This document shows, one piece after another, positions 1 through 8,529 of a stretch of DNA of 64,000 nucleotides (position 1 is its first letter; each line of letters begins with the position of its first letter). The translations under genes were made by a program, and so were the position numbers. Below the pieces are notes generated by a model. The model was given only the letters and a program-made list of their open reading frames with translations. It was not told the origin of the DNA and made no database searches. This DNA comes from an uncultured Flavobacteriaceae bacterium (GTDB lineage: Bacteria > Bacteroidota > Bacteroidia > Flavobacteriales > Flavobacteriaceae): NCBI GenBank assembly GCA_947501625.1, contig CANMWN010000002.1:372001-436000 (forward strand), read 5' to 3'.

Positions 1-138
1 ATTTTCATAAGTGTTTTTGTTTTCTACTTTCCAAGTTCCAATTAAAATATCGAGTTTTTTTATTTCATTTTGTGCAGTACAAGAAAAGTTAATTGAAACC
101 ATTACTACATAAACCAATAGTCGTTTAAAGTGTGCCAT
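1..138 (-). CDS. N-terminal part of an exported or lipoprotein-like protein (cut by window edge)
   Basis: The first 46 codons run from an ATG at 138 off the left edge of the window. The N-terminus has a short basic stretch (AHFKRLL), a hydrophobic core and then NFSCTAQNE, so it is either a lipoprotein (Cys in a lipobox-like setting) or a signal-peptidase I substrate cut after TAQ. The following LDILIGTWKVENK stretch resembles the start of small lipocalin/DUF1579-like secreted proteins, but too little is visible to assign a family. It lies downstream of the AraC-type gene on the same strand with about 70 bp between them. Confidence 0.6.
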   Translation of the reverse strand, partial: MAHFKRLLVYVVMVSINFSCTAQNEIKKLDILIGTWKVENKNTYEN

Positions 139-207
139 AATTCTTTATTTAGTTAGACAACAAAACTATTCATACAAAATGGTTAACTATTGTAAAAATC
201 CGACACT

Positions 208-1017
208 CTATTTTTTTAGAAAAAAATTTGCCATTGTTGCTTCATCAAAACCATATTTAGAAGGCTCTTCACCTGTAAATTCCTTAAAATTTTTTATAAA
301 ATGTGATTGATCATAAAAACCAGAGAGATAAGTAATATCAGACCATTCAAAACCTTTAGATTTCACAAGATTAAAGATATTTGAAAAACGAATTATTCTG
401 CAATAGAACTTAGGCGAAAGTCCAACATGTGATTTAAAATAGCGTTCTAAACTTCGCTCACTTATTCCTACCTTCTTTAATACTTCTTGTATGGTTAATT
501 TACCATTATTACTTATAATCATTTGAGTTGCCTTATAGCCATCAGAAATTATTGACTTCTTGGTTGGGAGCAAATTATTCAAAAACCATTTCTCAACTAG
601 CGCTACTTTTTCTTCAAAACTAATATCACTTTTAGCAATTTTTGAAATTGGTTTTAATTCATCAAGGTTTAACTTATCAATAGCAATAACACTATCAGTA
701 AGTTTACTCATATCCAAATTAAAAAATGCTTTTAAAGTCCAAGGTTGCAATTTTATTCCAAACATGCCTATTGCACCAGTATTTTGAAGGTGAAAATGAT
801 TTCTAATCTGTCCGGCAATTAAAGTGTCTTCTTGCTGATACCATTCTCCATCAATATTTGCTTTATAAGGATCCTTATAATGAATTATATATTCTGGATA
901 ACCATCTGGAATAATCTTTTCAATACTGATTGCAGTATCACTTCCACTATCAATTTCCCAAAAAGACTTTATTAAACTTTTTAATCCATCGCTTGGCTCT
1001 TGTTGCTTATAGTTCAC
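208..1017 (-). CDS. AraC-family transcriptional regulator
   Basis: A 269-residue regulator with two parts. Residues 1-140 resemble the DUF6597-type N-terminal domain common in Bacteroidota AraC proteins (FWEIDSG, IIPDGYPEYIIHY, AGQIRNHF). Residues 165-260 form the double helix-turn-helix DNA-binding domain, with the typical LKKVGISERSLERYFKSHVG and IRFSN...YLSGFYDQSHFIKNFKEFTGEEPSKY segments. The start is GTG at 1017, because the codon just before it is a stop. A TATATTTG -7 element lies 16 nt upstream. The inducer is not deducible; the family usually controls stress or metabolic genes nearby. Confidence 0.9.
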   Translation of the reverse strand: MNYKQQEPSDGLKSLIKSFWEIDSGSDTAISIEKIIPDGYPEYIIHYKDPYKANIDGEWYQQEDTLIAGQIRNHFHLQNTGAIGMFGIKLQPWTLKAFFNLDMSKLTDSVIAIDKLNLDELKPISKIAKSDISFEEKVALVEKWFLNNLLPTKKSIISDGYKATQMIISNNGKLTIQEVLKKVGISERSLERYFKSHVGLSPKFYCRIIRFSNIFNLVKSKGFEWSDITYLSGFYDQSHFIKNFKEFTGEEPSKYGFDEATMANFFLKK

Positions 1018-1033
1018 TCAATATAGATTTAGT

Positions 1034-1041
1034 CAAATATA
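1034..1041 (-). promoter_or_regulatory. -7 promoter element for the AraC-type gene
   Basis: The minus strand reads TATATTTG, an exact match to the Bacteroidota TAnnTTTG -7 element, 16 nt upstream of the GTG start. The nearest TTG candidates for the -33 element sit at non-ideal spacing (about 13 nt), so only the -7 part is convincing. Confidence 0.5.
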
Positions 1042-1091
1042 TTAATTCAATTTACAAAATAGGTACTTCCCTCCTTCACAATATTAAAACT

Positions 1092-1424
1092 CTAATCTTT
1101 TTTAACTTTCACTACCGAAATAATTTTCTTTATCACACGAATAATAAATTTTGATACTGATTTAGCAAAGCCCTTTTCATACTTATTAATTGATTTTTCT
1201 ATCATAGCAATATCTCTATTGATAGCCTCTTTTTCAAATTGAGTTATAGAACCTTTAATAAGTATTAAATCTCTCTTCATACCATCTTGTTCAAAAGGAC
1301 TTGCCCATTGTTTTAACTCTTCAGCAAGATTGTTCATCAATATATTTATTTCCCCTATTTCGGATGATAAATTCCAAGAATCTTTAATGTCATTCCATGC
1401 ATTCTGTTGTTCTTTACTAGTCAT
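1092..1424 (-). CDS. Small helical protein partnered with an ECF sigma factor
   Basis: This 110-residue protein is of a family I do not recognise. It starts 1 nt after the sigma-factor stop codon, so the two are almost certainly co-translated. It is predicted mostly helical, has no Cys and no clear transmembrane span. The C-terminal segment (FAKSVSKFIIRVIKKIISVVKVKKD region, residues 86-110) alternates hydrophobic and lysine residues and could be an amphipathic membrane-surface helix. Position after an ECF sigma gene suggests an anti-sigma or accessory role, but it lacks the zinc-binding ZAS motif of classical anti-sigmas. That role is inference from position only. Confidence 0.75.
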   Translation of the reverse strand: MTSKEQQNAWNDIKDSWNLSSEIGEINILMNNLAEELKQWASPFEQDGMKRDLILIKGSITQFEKEAINRDIAMIEKSINKYEKGFAKSVSKFIIRVIKKIISVVKVKKD

Positions 1425-1425
1425 T

Positions 1426-1932
1426 TTATTTAATTTTTGATGTTATACAATCCAACAATATTTTTCTTATTCGTTTCATTTTTACGGCAATATGATTTTC
1501 TGATAACCCTGTGATGGTAGAAATCTCTTTATATGAAAGATCTTCAAGAGTAAGTATGACAATTGACCTGTCAATATCTTTTAATAGTGAAATACAACTT
1601 TTTAAGGCTTTATATTTAATTGCTTCACTATTATCTTTAGGTTTATCTTCCAATGCAAATTGAATTGAATCTAATCGTGCTGTTTTATAATTTTTTTTAC
1701 TCAGTTTTCCTTTTGAACGTATGCATACATTAAGCGCTATTTTATAAACCCATGTATTAATACTTGAATTTCCTTTAAATGATTTATAAGACTTCCAGAT
1801 TTGATATACGACTTCTTGAAATAAATCTTCAGGTTCAATAGGATTTACTGCATAAATTCTACAAATTCTGAATATCTTACTTTTGTTAACTTCAATAATT
1901 TGCTCAAAAGATTGGTGTTGTTGATTGGACAT
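1426..1932 (-). CDS. RNA polymerase ECF-type sigma factor
   Basis: A 168-residue sigma-70-family factor of the ECF group. Region 2 covers about residues 10-80 (PEDLFQEVVYQIWKSYKSFKGNSSINTWVYKIALNVCI) and includes the DLxQEV and W-YKIA motifs for core binding and -10 recognition. Region 4 covers about residues 110-165 (LEDLSYKEISTITGLSENHIAVKMKRIRKIL), a helix-turn-helix for -35 recognition. Length and domain order are normal for the family. It heads a two-gene unit with the 110-residue helical protein and is divergent from the hypothetical gene at 2075. What activates it is unknown. Confidence 0.93.
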   Translation of the reverse strand: MSNQQHQSFEQIIEVNKSKIFRICRIYAVNPIEPEDLFQEVVYQIWKSYKSFKGNSSINTWVYKIALNVCIRSKGKLSKKNYKTARLDSIQFALEDKPKDNSEAIKYKALKSCISLLKDIDRSIVILTLEDLSYKEISTITGLSENHIAVKMKRIRKILLDCITSKIK

Positions 1933-2074
1933 ATATTATTTTTTTCTCTCTATTATAGTTAGTGACAGAAAGTTTATAAATATGACAAAATATATGAAAA
2001 TATTTTTCAAATAAATTTTTATGACTTTATGAAAAACACATTATCTTGTAGCGTATTAATCGATTAGTGATAAG

Positions 2075-2494
2075 ATGCATCCTGATATACAGCAACTTAA
2101 AGAGTTTTATTCACTTCATAGAATTGAAATACATCAATTGAAAAGTAATAATAAACACACTACATTAAATTCTGTAGAATTTACTTTTAGAGAGTATAAA
2201 AAAATGATTTTAATTGTTGATGAATATAAAGATTTGAAGTTGAATAATCCGCTATTAAATTTAGTATTAGTACTCAAAGAACTTTCATTTATTAATGAAT
2301 CTACCGATTTTTTAGATTGGTGTTCAGAAAATGAAATGAATGCAAGTTCAGAAGAATTACGCAGGTATTATATAGATATTCTCCCTTTTGTGAAGATGGT
2401 TAAAACTCATTTTGAAAATGGAAAAATCAATTACTTTATATCAGATTTAGATTTTCAACTAAATGCAGGTGCAATAAGAAGTTTAAGATCTTGA
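2075..2494 (+). CDS. Conserved hypothetical protein
   Basis: A 139-residue soluble protein with no signal peptide and no motif I can tie to a function. It is acidic and helical, with a distinctive middle (NNPLLNLVLVLKELSFINESTDFLDWCSENE) and C-terminus (FISDLDFQLNAGAIRSLRS). Codon use matches neighbouring genes, and similar proteins of this length occur in other flavobacteria as far as I recall, so it is probably a real gene. It is transcribed away from the ECF sigma gene, which may or may not imply shared control. Confidence 0.7.
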   Translation: MHPDIQQLKEFYSLHRIEIHQLKSNNKHTTLNSVEFTFREYKKMILIVDEYKDLKLNNPLLNLVLVLKELSFINESTDFLDWCSENEMNASSEELRRYYIDILPFVKMVKTHFENGKINYFISDLDFQLNAGAIRSLRS

Positions 2495-2502
2495 GGGAAA
2501 TA

Positions 2503-3354
2503 TTACAACAATGTTTTGATTCCATGTTTTAGTTTAAAAACAGTGTTAATCTCTTTCTCATCTAGTGACTTATCAAAAATTGCTAGTTCATCCATAAAGC
2601 CTATATATCCTAATCCTAGCATGATTTTTCCGTTTTCAGGCTCCCAAGTAAATGGATTGTCTTTTACCTTATTTATAGTACCCTGTAATTTGCCATTTAA
2701 GTACAATGCAAATTTAGATTTTGCATTTACTTCCGAAAAAACCATAACTACATGTGTCCAACTATCAGATTGAAATGGAGCAGGATTTACAACAACTGTA
2801 CGCTTAATCCAATCTTCATCTGAGGCAGCATCATTTTTGTTCCAAGCAACTTTATCTCCCATTGCTCCATATCTAAATTGTCTTGGATTATGATCTGTAA
2901 AATCAACCCATAATGCCGCATCGTTCCATTGAGTATCAGTAATACAAATTGGATCACAATAATGAGGCGCTAACTCCTTGTTTGAGTCTAAACGCAGCCA
3001 AAAAGATATTGTGCCACTCCACGAGGTATTGTTGTATCCAACATTTTTATAGGCCTTGTAAAAAATAGCCGCCGTTTTAGATTCTTTAAAATGAATGGCA
3101 TCACCAAAAAGACCTTTGTCTTTTGCAATAATAACATTAGAATCATTTAATCCTGCTTTGGCATCGGTTGCTTTTTTATAATTTTCGGCAGTATAAATTT
3201 GTTTATCTCCATGAGCAATATCAGCTCTCGCTGCTCCATCAAAAGAACTGTAGAATAATATGTTCTCTTTTAAATTTTCAACTTGTGAAAAAATATAACT
3301 TGAACTAATCATAAACAGTAATACCAATAAATTTTTGCTAATTGCATTCATCAT
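2503..3354 (-). CDS. Secreted LamG-domain (concanavalin A-like) protein
   Basis: This 283-residue protein has an N-terminal signal peptide (KNLLVLLFMISSSYIFSQ, cleavage expected after SQ). The rest is one LamG/jellyroll module: ILFYSSFDG at the start, WSGTISFWLRLD in the middle, then SDSWTHVVMVFS, KFALYLNGKLQGT and IGFMDELAIFDKSLDEKEI at the end. Such modules bind carbohydrates or act as adhesion domains; no catalytic domain or T9SS sorting tail is present. It starts 7 bp after the racemase gene and is probably the last gene of an operon led by the TonB-type receptor. Confidence 0.85.
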   Translation of the reverse strand: MMNAISKNLLVLLFMISSSYIFSQVENLKENILFYSSFDGAARADIAHGDKQIYTAENYKKATDAKAGLNDSNVIIAKDKGLFGDAIHFKESKTAAIFYKAYKNVGYNNTSWSGTISFWLRLDSNKELAPHYCDPICITDTQWNDAALWVDFTDHNPRQFRYGAMGDKVAWNKNDAASDEDWIKRTVVVNPAPFQSDSWTHVVMVFSEVNAKSKFALYLNGKLQGTINKVKDNPFTWEPENGKIMLGLGYIGFMDELAIFDKSLDEKEINTVFKLKHGIKTLL

Positions 3355-3361
3355 ATTTTAT

Positions 3362-4075
3362 TTAAATTTTTATTACACTATTACTATTTATACTCCATTC
3401 AACTGCCTTATAAGCGTGAATTTTACCTGTATCGAATGTTGGAATGGTAACATCATCATCTGAGATTAAAATTGGGAGTTCAGTACAACCTAAAATAACT
3501 CCTTCAGTGCCTTGCTCTATTAATTCTTCAATAATTTCAATAATTGCTTGTCTTGATAAAGTTTTAAATTGTCCCTTTACCAATTCGTCATAAATAATAT
3601 CATGCACAACTTTTTTACCATGAGTATTTGGTGTAATTACTTCTAATCCAAAATTATTCTCCAAAGTATTAGTATAGAAGTCCTTTTCCATAGTAAATCT
3701 GGTTCCTAACAAGGCTACTTTCTTTATGCCTTTACTTCGAATTGCATCTCCTGTAGTAGCTGCAATATGCATAAAAGGAACACTAACATTATCTGAAATA
3801 TAATGGCTTACTAGATGAATAGTGTTCGTACACAATAAAATAAGTTCTGCTCCTGCTCTTTCCAATTGCTGTGCGGCTTGCTTCATTAATTCTCCAATGG
3901 CATCCCAATCGTCCTGAAAAGTAAGTCGCTCTATTTCAGCAAAATCGACTGAAACCATCACACACTTTGCCGAATGTGAGCCTCCCAACATTTCTTTGAT
4001 TTGCATGTTTACAAATTCATAATACAATTTTGAAGATTCCCAACTCATTCCTCCTATTAACCCTATAGTTTTCAT
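3362..4075 (-). CDS. Aspartate/glutamate racemase family protein
   Basis: With the start placed at the ATG at 4075, this is a 237-residue cofactor-independent amino-acid racemase of the Asp/Glu/hydantoin racemase superfamily. The two catalytic-type cysteines are present: Cys82 in LLCTNTIHL and Cys197 in VILGCTELP. The N-terminus MKTIGLIGGMSWESS is the classic start of this family; an upstream in-frame ATG at 4120 would overlap the preceding gene and add residues with no family resemblance. Substrate is probably aspartate or a related amino acid, interconverting L and D forms in the cytoplasm. It lies between a TonB-type receptor and a LamG protein, 19 bp after the receptor gene. Confidence 0.9.
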   Translation of the reverse strand: MKTIGLIGGMSWESSKLYYEFVNMQIKEMLGGSHSAKCVMVSVDFAEIERLTFQDDWDAIGELMKQAAQQLERAGAELILLCTNTIHLVSHYISDNVSVPFMHIAATTGDAIRSKGIKKVALLGTRFTMEKDFYTNTLENNFGLEVITPNTHGKKVVHDIIYDELVKGQFKTLSRQAIIEIIEELIEQGTEGVILGCTELPILISDDDVTIPTFDTGKIHAYKAVEWSINSNSVIKI

Positions 4076-4094
4076 TCTTTTGTTGTTATAATTA

Positions 4095-6488
4095 TTAATT
4101 TCCTGTTCTACTTCTTTCATCTTGGTTACCAGTATTATGTTTTTTTGCTTTTAAATCATTATTACCAAACTTATAACTCAATGACACTTGAAATGATCTG
4201 GCGTCATAGTAATACCTTGCCGTTTGCAATACACCATTGACTCTACTCACATTTCTTTCTGCCGAGGATTTAAAAATATCTGATGCTCTTAAACTGATAT
4301 TTAAATTTTTATCAAGCAATAAATATTGTAAAGATAATGAAAGTGAACTTGCTTCTTTGGTTTCATATATACCATTGAGTCCAGGAAAAGTATACCAAAA
4401 ATTAATTCCCATATTTAGAGTTTTATCTTCATTCAAATTAAAATCATTATATGTCGAAATTGTTGCATTTATTCCTTTTTGATCTGCTTGTTCTTGTTCT
4501 AAACTAAATTTTGATTTTGAATAGTTAATATCAAAACTATTATTACTACTCCACCATTTAATTTTATTAAATGTATAATTCTCTGATATCCCAAAGCGTT
4601 GAGTGTCAATATAATTCTCATTGGTAAAACGTATGATATTCGTTGAAGAATCTGCCAACGGAACTTGTGTGAATAAATTATCCTCATTCGAATAATAGAC
4701 CTTAGTGGTGAAATTTTTATAAGTATTGGTTAATTCAAAATTATCTATAAATGCTGGCTGTAAAAATGCATTTCCTTCAATAGTTTGAAATGGATTGGCA
4801 AAATAAATATTAGGATTTAATTCATAAAAACTTGGCCTATCAATTCGTTTGCTATAATTAAAAGAGAAATTACTGTTTTCAGTAGCATTAAACAATACAT
4901 AAAAAGTAGGAAAGAATTTTGTATAATTATTTTGAATTGAAACATCCAAATTAGCTGATTCTGAATTGGTTTTTGTGGCCTCTACTCTCAATCCAAACTG
5001 TGATGTCCATTTGTCACTAAACTTTTTATTTGCTGATAAATATATCGCATGAATAGCTTCTTTATACTCAAAATCATTTTCTGAAATTGGCATATTTGAA
5101 ATTGGATTGTCAACCAATCCACTATTGAAAAATAAAATGTCATTTGCCGATGTTGAACTAGATGTTTTCCCACCAAAACTTAAATTTACCCAATCTAAAG
5201 GATATTCAACGTCTAGTTTTGCTGACATATTGGTAATATCTTGTCTATTAGAATTCGTTCCAGCATAAAACTGCTCAGAAAAAGGATTGTTTATAGTTGA
5301 AACTCCGTTATATGCCCTAGTATCTAAATTTTTGAAATTAAAATAATCCAAATTTAACGTCACTTTTCTCCCCACAGTATCTAATTTAATTTCATTATTA
5401 TAATTCACTGAATGAAATTCTGGATGCATATCTGCATTACCATCTGATTGCAGCGATCTAATTATTTCATTAGTATCATAATCAAAAACGGGTGTGTAAG
5501 GTGCATCGGTATAAAAATAATTTGAATTATTATGTAGATACTGTGCTCCCATTTCCCATTTAGGATTAATTTTATAATTAATATCTATTCGTGTATTCAA
5601 TCCTTTTGGTTCACCTTTAAATGGTGATGAAGTATACCAAAGTCCGTCAGGAAAATAAGCATAATCATCTTGCTCTTGATAATAATTTCCTTCATAGTAA
5701 TTTACTGATGCAGCAATACTTAAATTATTTTTATTAAAATTAAAATTTCCACTTCCTGAACCTGAAGCATATCTCCGCTGCCTATAAGCAGTTTTTAATT
5801 GTGCATTCCAAGAATCTTTCTTCGATTGCTTCAAAGTAATGTTAACCAAACCACTATTTCCTGCGGCTTCATATTTTGCTGGTGGTGTTGTAATAACTTC
5901 AATATTTTTAATATCTTCTGATGCGATAGATTTTAAAAAATTTGTTAACTCTTCATCTGATAATTGAACAATTCTATCATTTATTAGTACTTGAAGATTA
6001 CTTTTACCAATCATAGTTATTTGATCGTTTTGTACACGTACTCCTGGAGTAACTCGCAGTACTTCTAAAGCATCTCCCTCTGAAGCCTTTGAAGAATTCT
6101 CAACATTAAAAACCAATCTATCAATCTTGCGCTCAATTAATTTCTTTTTAGAAACAATATTAACTTCATCTAATTGCTGTGAATTTTTAACCAAAACTAT
6201 TCCTAAATCAATATTTTGATCTTCTATTTCAATTTCTTTAGTTATCAGTTCTTGCCCAACAAACAAAACTTTAAGTGAATAATTGCCATTCTTGACTGGC
6301 AATTCAAAACTCCCATCCTGATTTGTACTAGTTCCTACTGGAAATTCCAAATTTTCTCCGGTAACTATTACATCGGCAAATTCTATTGGTTGTTGTGTAT
6401 CAATATCTATGATTTTGCCACTTATTATATTTTGTGAATTAGATAGAATCGTAAACATTAATAATAGAGTAACTATAAATCTATTCAT
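4095..6488 (-). CDS. Outer-membrane beta-barrel TonB-receptor-like protein
   Basis: A 797-residue outer-membrane protein. After a signal peptide (MNRFIVTLLLMFTILSNSQN) comes a carboxypeptidase-regulatory-like beta-sandwich (about 20-105), a plug domain (about 110-225, with the hallmark IEVITTPPAKYEAAGNSG and VNITLKQ) and a long beta-barrel of the OMP_b-brl_3 family to about residue 780. These proteins resemble TonB-dependent transporters but their substrates are mostly unknown. The racemase and LamG genes follow closely, suggesting an operon. Divergent from it, 135 bp away, is a MetR-like LysR regulator that may control it. Confidence 0.9.
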   Translation of the reverse strand: MNRFIVTLLLMFTILSNSQNIISGKIIDIDTQQPIEFADVIVTGENLEFPVGTSTNQDGSFELPVKNGNYSLKVLFVGQELITKEIEIEDQNIDLGIVLVKNSQQLDEVNIVSKKKLIERKIDRLVFNVENSSKASEGDALEVLRVTPGVRVQNDQITMIGKSNLQVLINDRIVQLSDEELTNFLKSIASEDIKNIEVITTPPAKYEAAGNSGLVNITLKQSKKDSWNAQLKTAYRQRRYASGSGSGNFNFNKNNLSIAASVNYYEGNYYQEQDDYAYFPDGLWYTSSPFKGEPKGLNTRIDINYKINPKWEMGAQYLHNNSNYFYTDAPYTPVFDYDTNEIIRSLQSDGNADMHPEFHSVNYNNEIKLDTVGRKVTLNLDYFNFKNLDTRAYNGVSTINNPFSEQFYAGTNSNRQDITNMSAKLDVEYPLDWVNLSFGGKTSSSTSANDILFFNSGLVDNPISNMPISENDFEYKEAIHAIYLSANKKFSDKWTSQFGLRVEATKTNSESANLDVSIQNNYTKFFPTFYVLFNATENSNFSFNYSKRIDRPSFYELNPNIYFANPFQTIEGNAFLQPAFIDNFELTNTYKNFTTKVYYSNEDNLFTQVPLADSSTNIIRFTNENYIDTQRFGISENYTFNKIKWWSSNNSFDINYSKSKFSLEQEQADQKGINATISTYNDFNLNEDKTLNMGINFWYTFPGLNGIYETKEASSLSLSLQYLLLDKNLNISLRASDIFKSSAERNVSRVNGVLQTARYYYDARSFQVSLSYKFGNNDLKAKKHNTGNQDERSRTGN

Positions 6489-6610
6489 ACCTTTTTAAAT
6501 TTTGTTTTTTACAAAACTATGTTGAATTTGTAGTCCTAGATATTTTTGAAATTGAGATAAATGAAACACTAATTGAAATTATTTCTGCTACAACTTATTA
6601 CTTAGTGTTC

Positions 6611-6618
6611 TATATTTG
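6611..6618 (+). promoter_or_regulatory. -7 promoter element just ahead of the MetR-like gene
   Basis: TATATTTG matches the TAnnTTTG -7 element exactly. The ATG at 6624 begins only 5 nt later, so the transcript would start at or within a few bases of the start codon, implying a leaderless message. A near-palindrome GAAATTATTTC lies at 6575-6585, a plausible LysR-type binding site in the divergent region. No well-spaced -33 TTG is present. Confidence 0.45.
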
Positions 6619-6623
6619 TGATT

Positions 6624-7511
6624 ATGGAACTCAAATATTTTAGACTCATAAAAACAATTGCTGAAGAAGGCAGTATTGCTAATTCTACAGAACGTTTATT
6701 TTTAACACAATCTGCTTTAAGTCATCAGTTAAGAGATTTAGAAGAACGATTGGGCTTCAAAGTCTTCAATAGAACAAGGAACAAATGGAAGCTAACTCAA
6801 GAAGGTACCGAGTTATATAAATTGGCAAATAAACTATTTGATACTATTGATGAAAGTTTTAGTACTATAAAGCATATAAAAGATGGGAAAAAAGGCTCAA
6901 TTAAGTTAAGTGCTGAATGTCAGTCATTTTTTCATTCTATCCCATCGTTTATCCAAAAAATGGGGATTTTATACCCAGAAATTGACATTGATGTATCTCT
7001 TGGAGCAACACATCAAACTATTTCTCAAGTACTATCAGATGAAATTGATATTGCTATTGTAACTTCTAAACCTGCTTCAGAAGAATTGGAAAGCATTAAG
7101 GTTTTTGAAGATGAGATATTTGCAGTGATGCATAAAGAAAATAGATTCAATAGTTTTGACTATTTAGAAGCAAGCCATTTTTCAAATATTCATTTATTAA
7201 TAAATTCTTTTCCGTTGGATGGAGTTTCAGTTTATGAACACTTTTTAAAACCAAATAAAATAAATCCTAAAAAGATTACTGCAATCCCTTTTACTGAAAT
7301 TACACTATCTATGATCCAAGCAAATATGGGCATTATGTGTGTTCCAAAATGGCAACTAACCTCCTTTAAAATATCTGATGAACTAGTCTTCAAGCGTATT
7401 AGCAATAATGGCTTAAAAAGAAAACATTACTTAGTTGTTAAAAAAGAAAATCGGAATAAAAAATATATACACGATTTTATCTCTAATTTTGAAGAAGAAT
7501 TTTTAGAATAA
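6624..7511 (+). CDS. LysR-family transcriptional regulator, MetR-like
   Basis: A 295-residue LysR protein: winged helix-turn-helix at about residues 1-60 (GSIANSTERLFLTQSALSHQLRDLEERLGFKVFNR) and a periplasmic-binding-protein-like effector domain from about 88. The effector domain matches the layout of MetR: an ECQSFFHSIPSF segment, VSVYEHFLKPNKI and MIQANMGIMCVPKW. MetR senses homocysteine and controls methionine synthesis. Whether this protein does so here is inference, as no met genes are adjacent. I chose ATG 6624 over GTG 6618 because MELKYFRLIKTI is the normal family start. It is divergent from the TonB-type receptor. Confidence 0.9.
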   Translation: MELKYFRLIKTIAEEGSIANSTERLFLTQSALSHQLRDLEERLGFKVFNRTRNKWKLTQEGTELYKLANKLFDTIDESFSTIKHIKDGKKGSIKLSAECQSFFHSIPSFIQKMGILYPEIDIDVSLGATHQTISQVLSDEIDIAIVTSKPASEELESIKVFEDEIFAVMHKENRFNSFDYLEASHFSNIHLLINSFPLDGVSVYEHFLKPNKINPKKITAIPFTEITLSMIQANMGIMCVPKWQLTSFKISDELVFKRISNNGLKRKHYLVVKKENRNKKYIHDFISNFEEEFLE

Positions 7512-7535
7512 CAATTTATAGATTTAAGTTAAAAA

Positions 7536-8423
7536 CTAATTAACCTCTAATTTATAACCAACTCCATGTACATTAGTTAACTTAATTGAAGTATCATCAC
7601 TAAGTTTTTTACGCAATTTGGAAATAAATGTATCCAAACTTCGTCCTACAATCACTCCATTGTCTTCCCAAACTCTTTTAATTAACTCATCGCGTTTAAT
7701 TATTTCGTTTGGTTTTTCAATAAATATAGAAAGTAATTCACATTCTTTTTTAGACAATCCTATTTCTTGTGCCGCTTTTACCAACTTGTTTTGCTCAGGA
7801 TAGAATTTAAAACTTCCTATTTCTAAATAGTTTTCTTCAGCACTTTGAGATTTTGTTTGTACTTTCCTTTTACTATTTATCAATTGAAATAAAAACAAAA
7901 ACAACACTAATAACAGCATATATAAAAAGGCCTGTTTATATAAATAGTTGGTTGTTGTAACATCTAAGAATACAAATTCAATTCTATAATTATTTTCAAC
8001 CAAATGCCTTCCAGAACAAGGAATTATAGTGCTTTCTTCATCAGTACTCATTTCATAACTATATGCTACTTCTCTGTCGCTTTCTTGTATTACTAAAACT
8101 CGATAATGCTCTGAGAGATTTGCTTTAATGAAATTATTTTTTACTATCTCTACCAATTCATGTGGCATGAAAGTAAGTTTGTTTTCAAAAGAAAGTAAAA
8201 ACTTGGAATTTGAAAGTGCTTTAATTGGCAATACTACTGAAGTGCTATCATTATTAGAAAGCAATAATTGATGTCCAACTTCTCTCAAAATAACTTTGGT
8301 GTGGTCTACAAAATCTTCTTTTGGCTGCTCGAACTTTGAAAAGTACCATCCAAAAAATAAAATAATGATAACGGCACTATAACAATAAACCTTCTTTTTA
8401 CTCATACTAGATACAAAGAACAT
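7536..8423 (-). CDS. Membrane-anchored winged-helix transcriptional regulator (reverse ToxR-like topology)
   Basis: A 295-residue regulator with two transmembrane helices (about residues 14-29 and 164-181) bracketing an extracytoplasmic domain of about 135 residues, followed by a cytoplasmic OmpR-type winged helix (about 197-295; EIGLSKKECELLSIFIEKPNEIIKRDELIKRVWEDNG, SLDTFISKLRKKL, VHGVGYKLEVN). There is no receiver domain. ToxR and CadC carry the winged helix at the N-terminus; here it is C-terminal. The sensor domain has two Cys at most and no family I recognise. The start may be the ATG at 8405 (MSKKKVYCYS), which gives a more usual positively charged N-terminus. It is divergent from a small exported protein, a likely target. 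Confidence 0.87.
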   Translation of the reverse strand: MFFVSSMSKKKVYCYSAVIIILFFGWYFSKFEQPKEDFVDHTKVILREVGHQLLLSNNDSTSVVLPIKALSNSKFLLSFENKLTFMPHELVEIVKNNFIKANLSEHYRVLVIQESDREVAYSYEMSTDEESTIIPCSGRHLVENNYRIEFVFLDVTTTNYLYKQAFLYMLLLVLFLFLFQLINSKRKVQTKSQSAEENYLEIGSFKFYPEQNKLVKAAQEIGLSKKECELLSIFIEKPNEIIKRDELIKRVWEDNGVIVGRSLDTFISKLRKKLSDDTSIKLTNVHGVGYKLEVN

Positions 8424-8529
8424 ATAATTTTATCACTTTTAACAATTGTTCACACTTCTTTTACATTTTTTTGACATTTCTGCCATTAAACAACATTAGT
8501 TTTACTCCATCAATTTTAAAAAATATATT

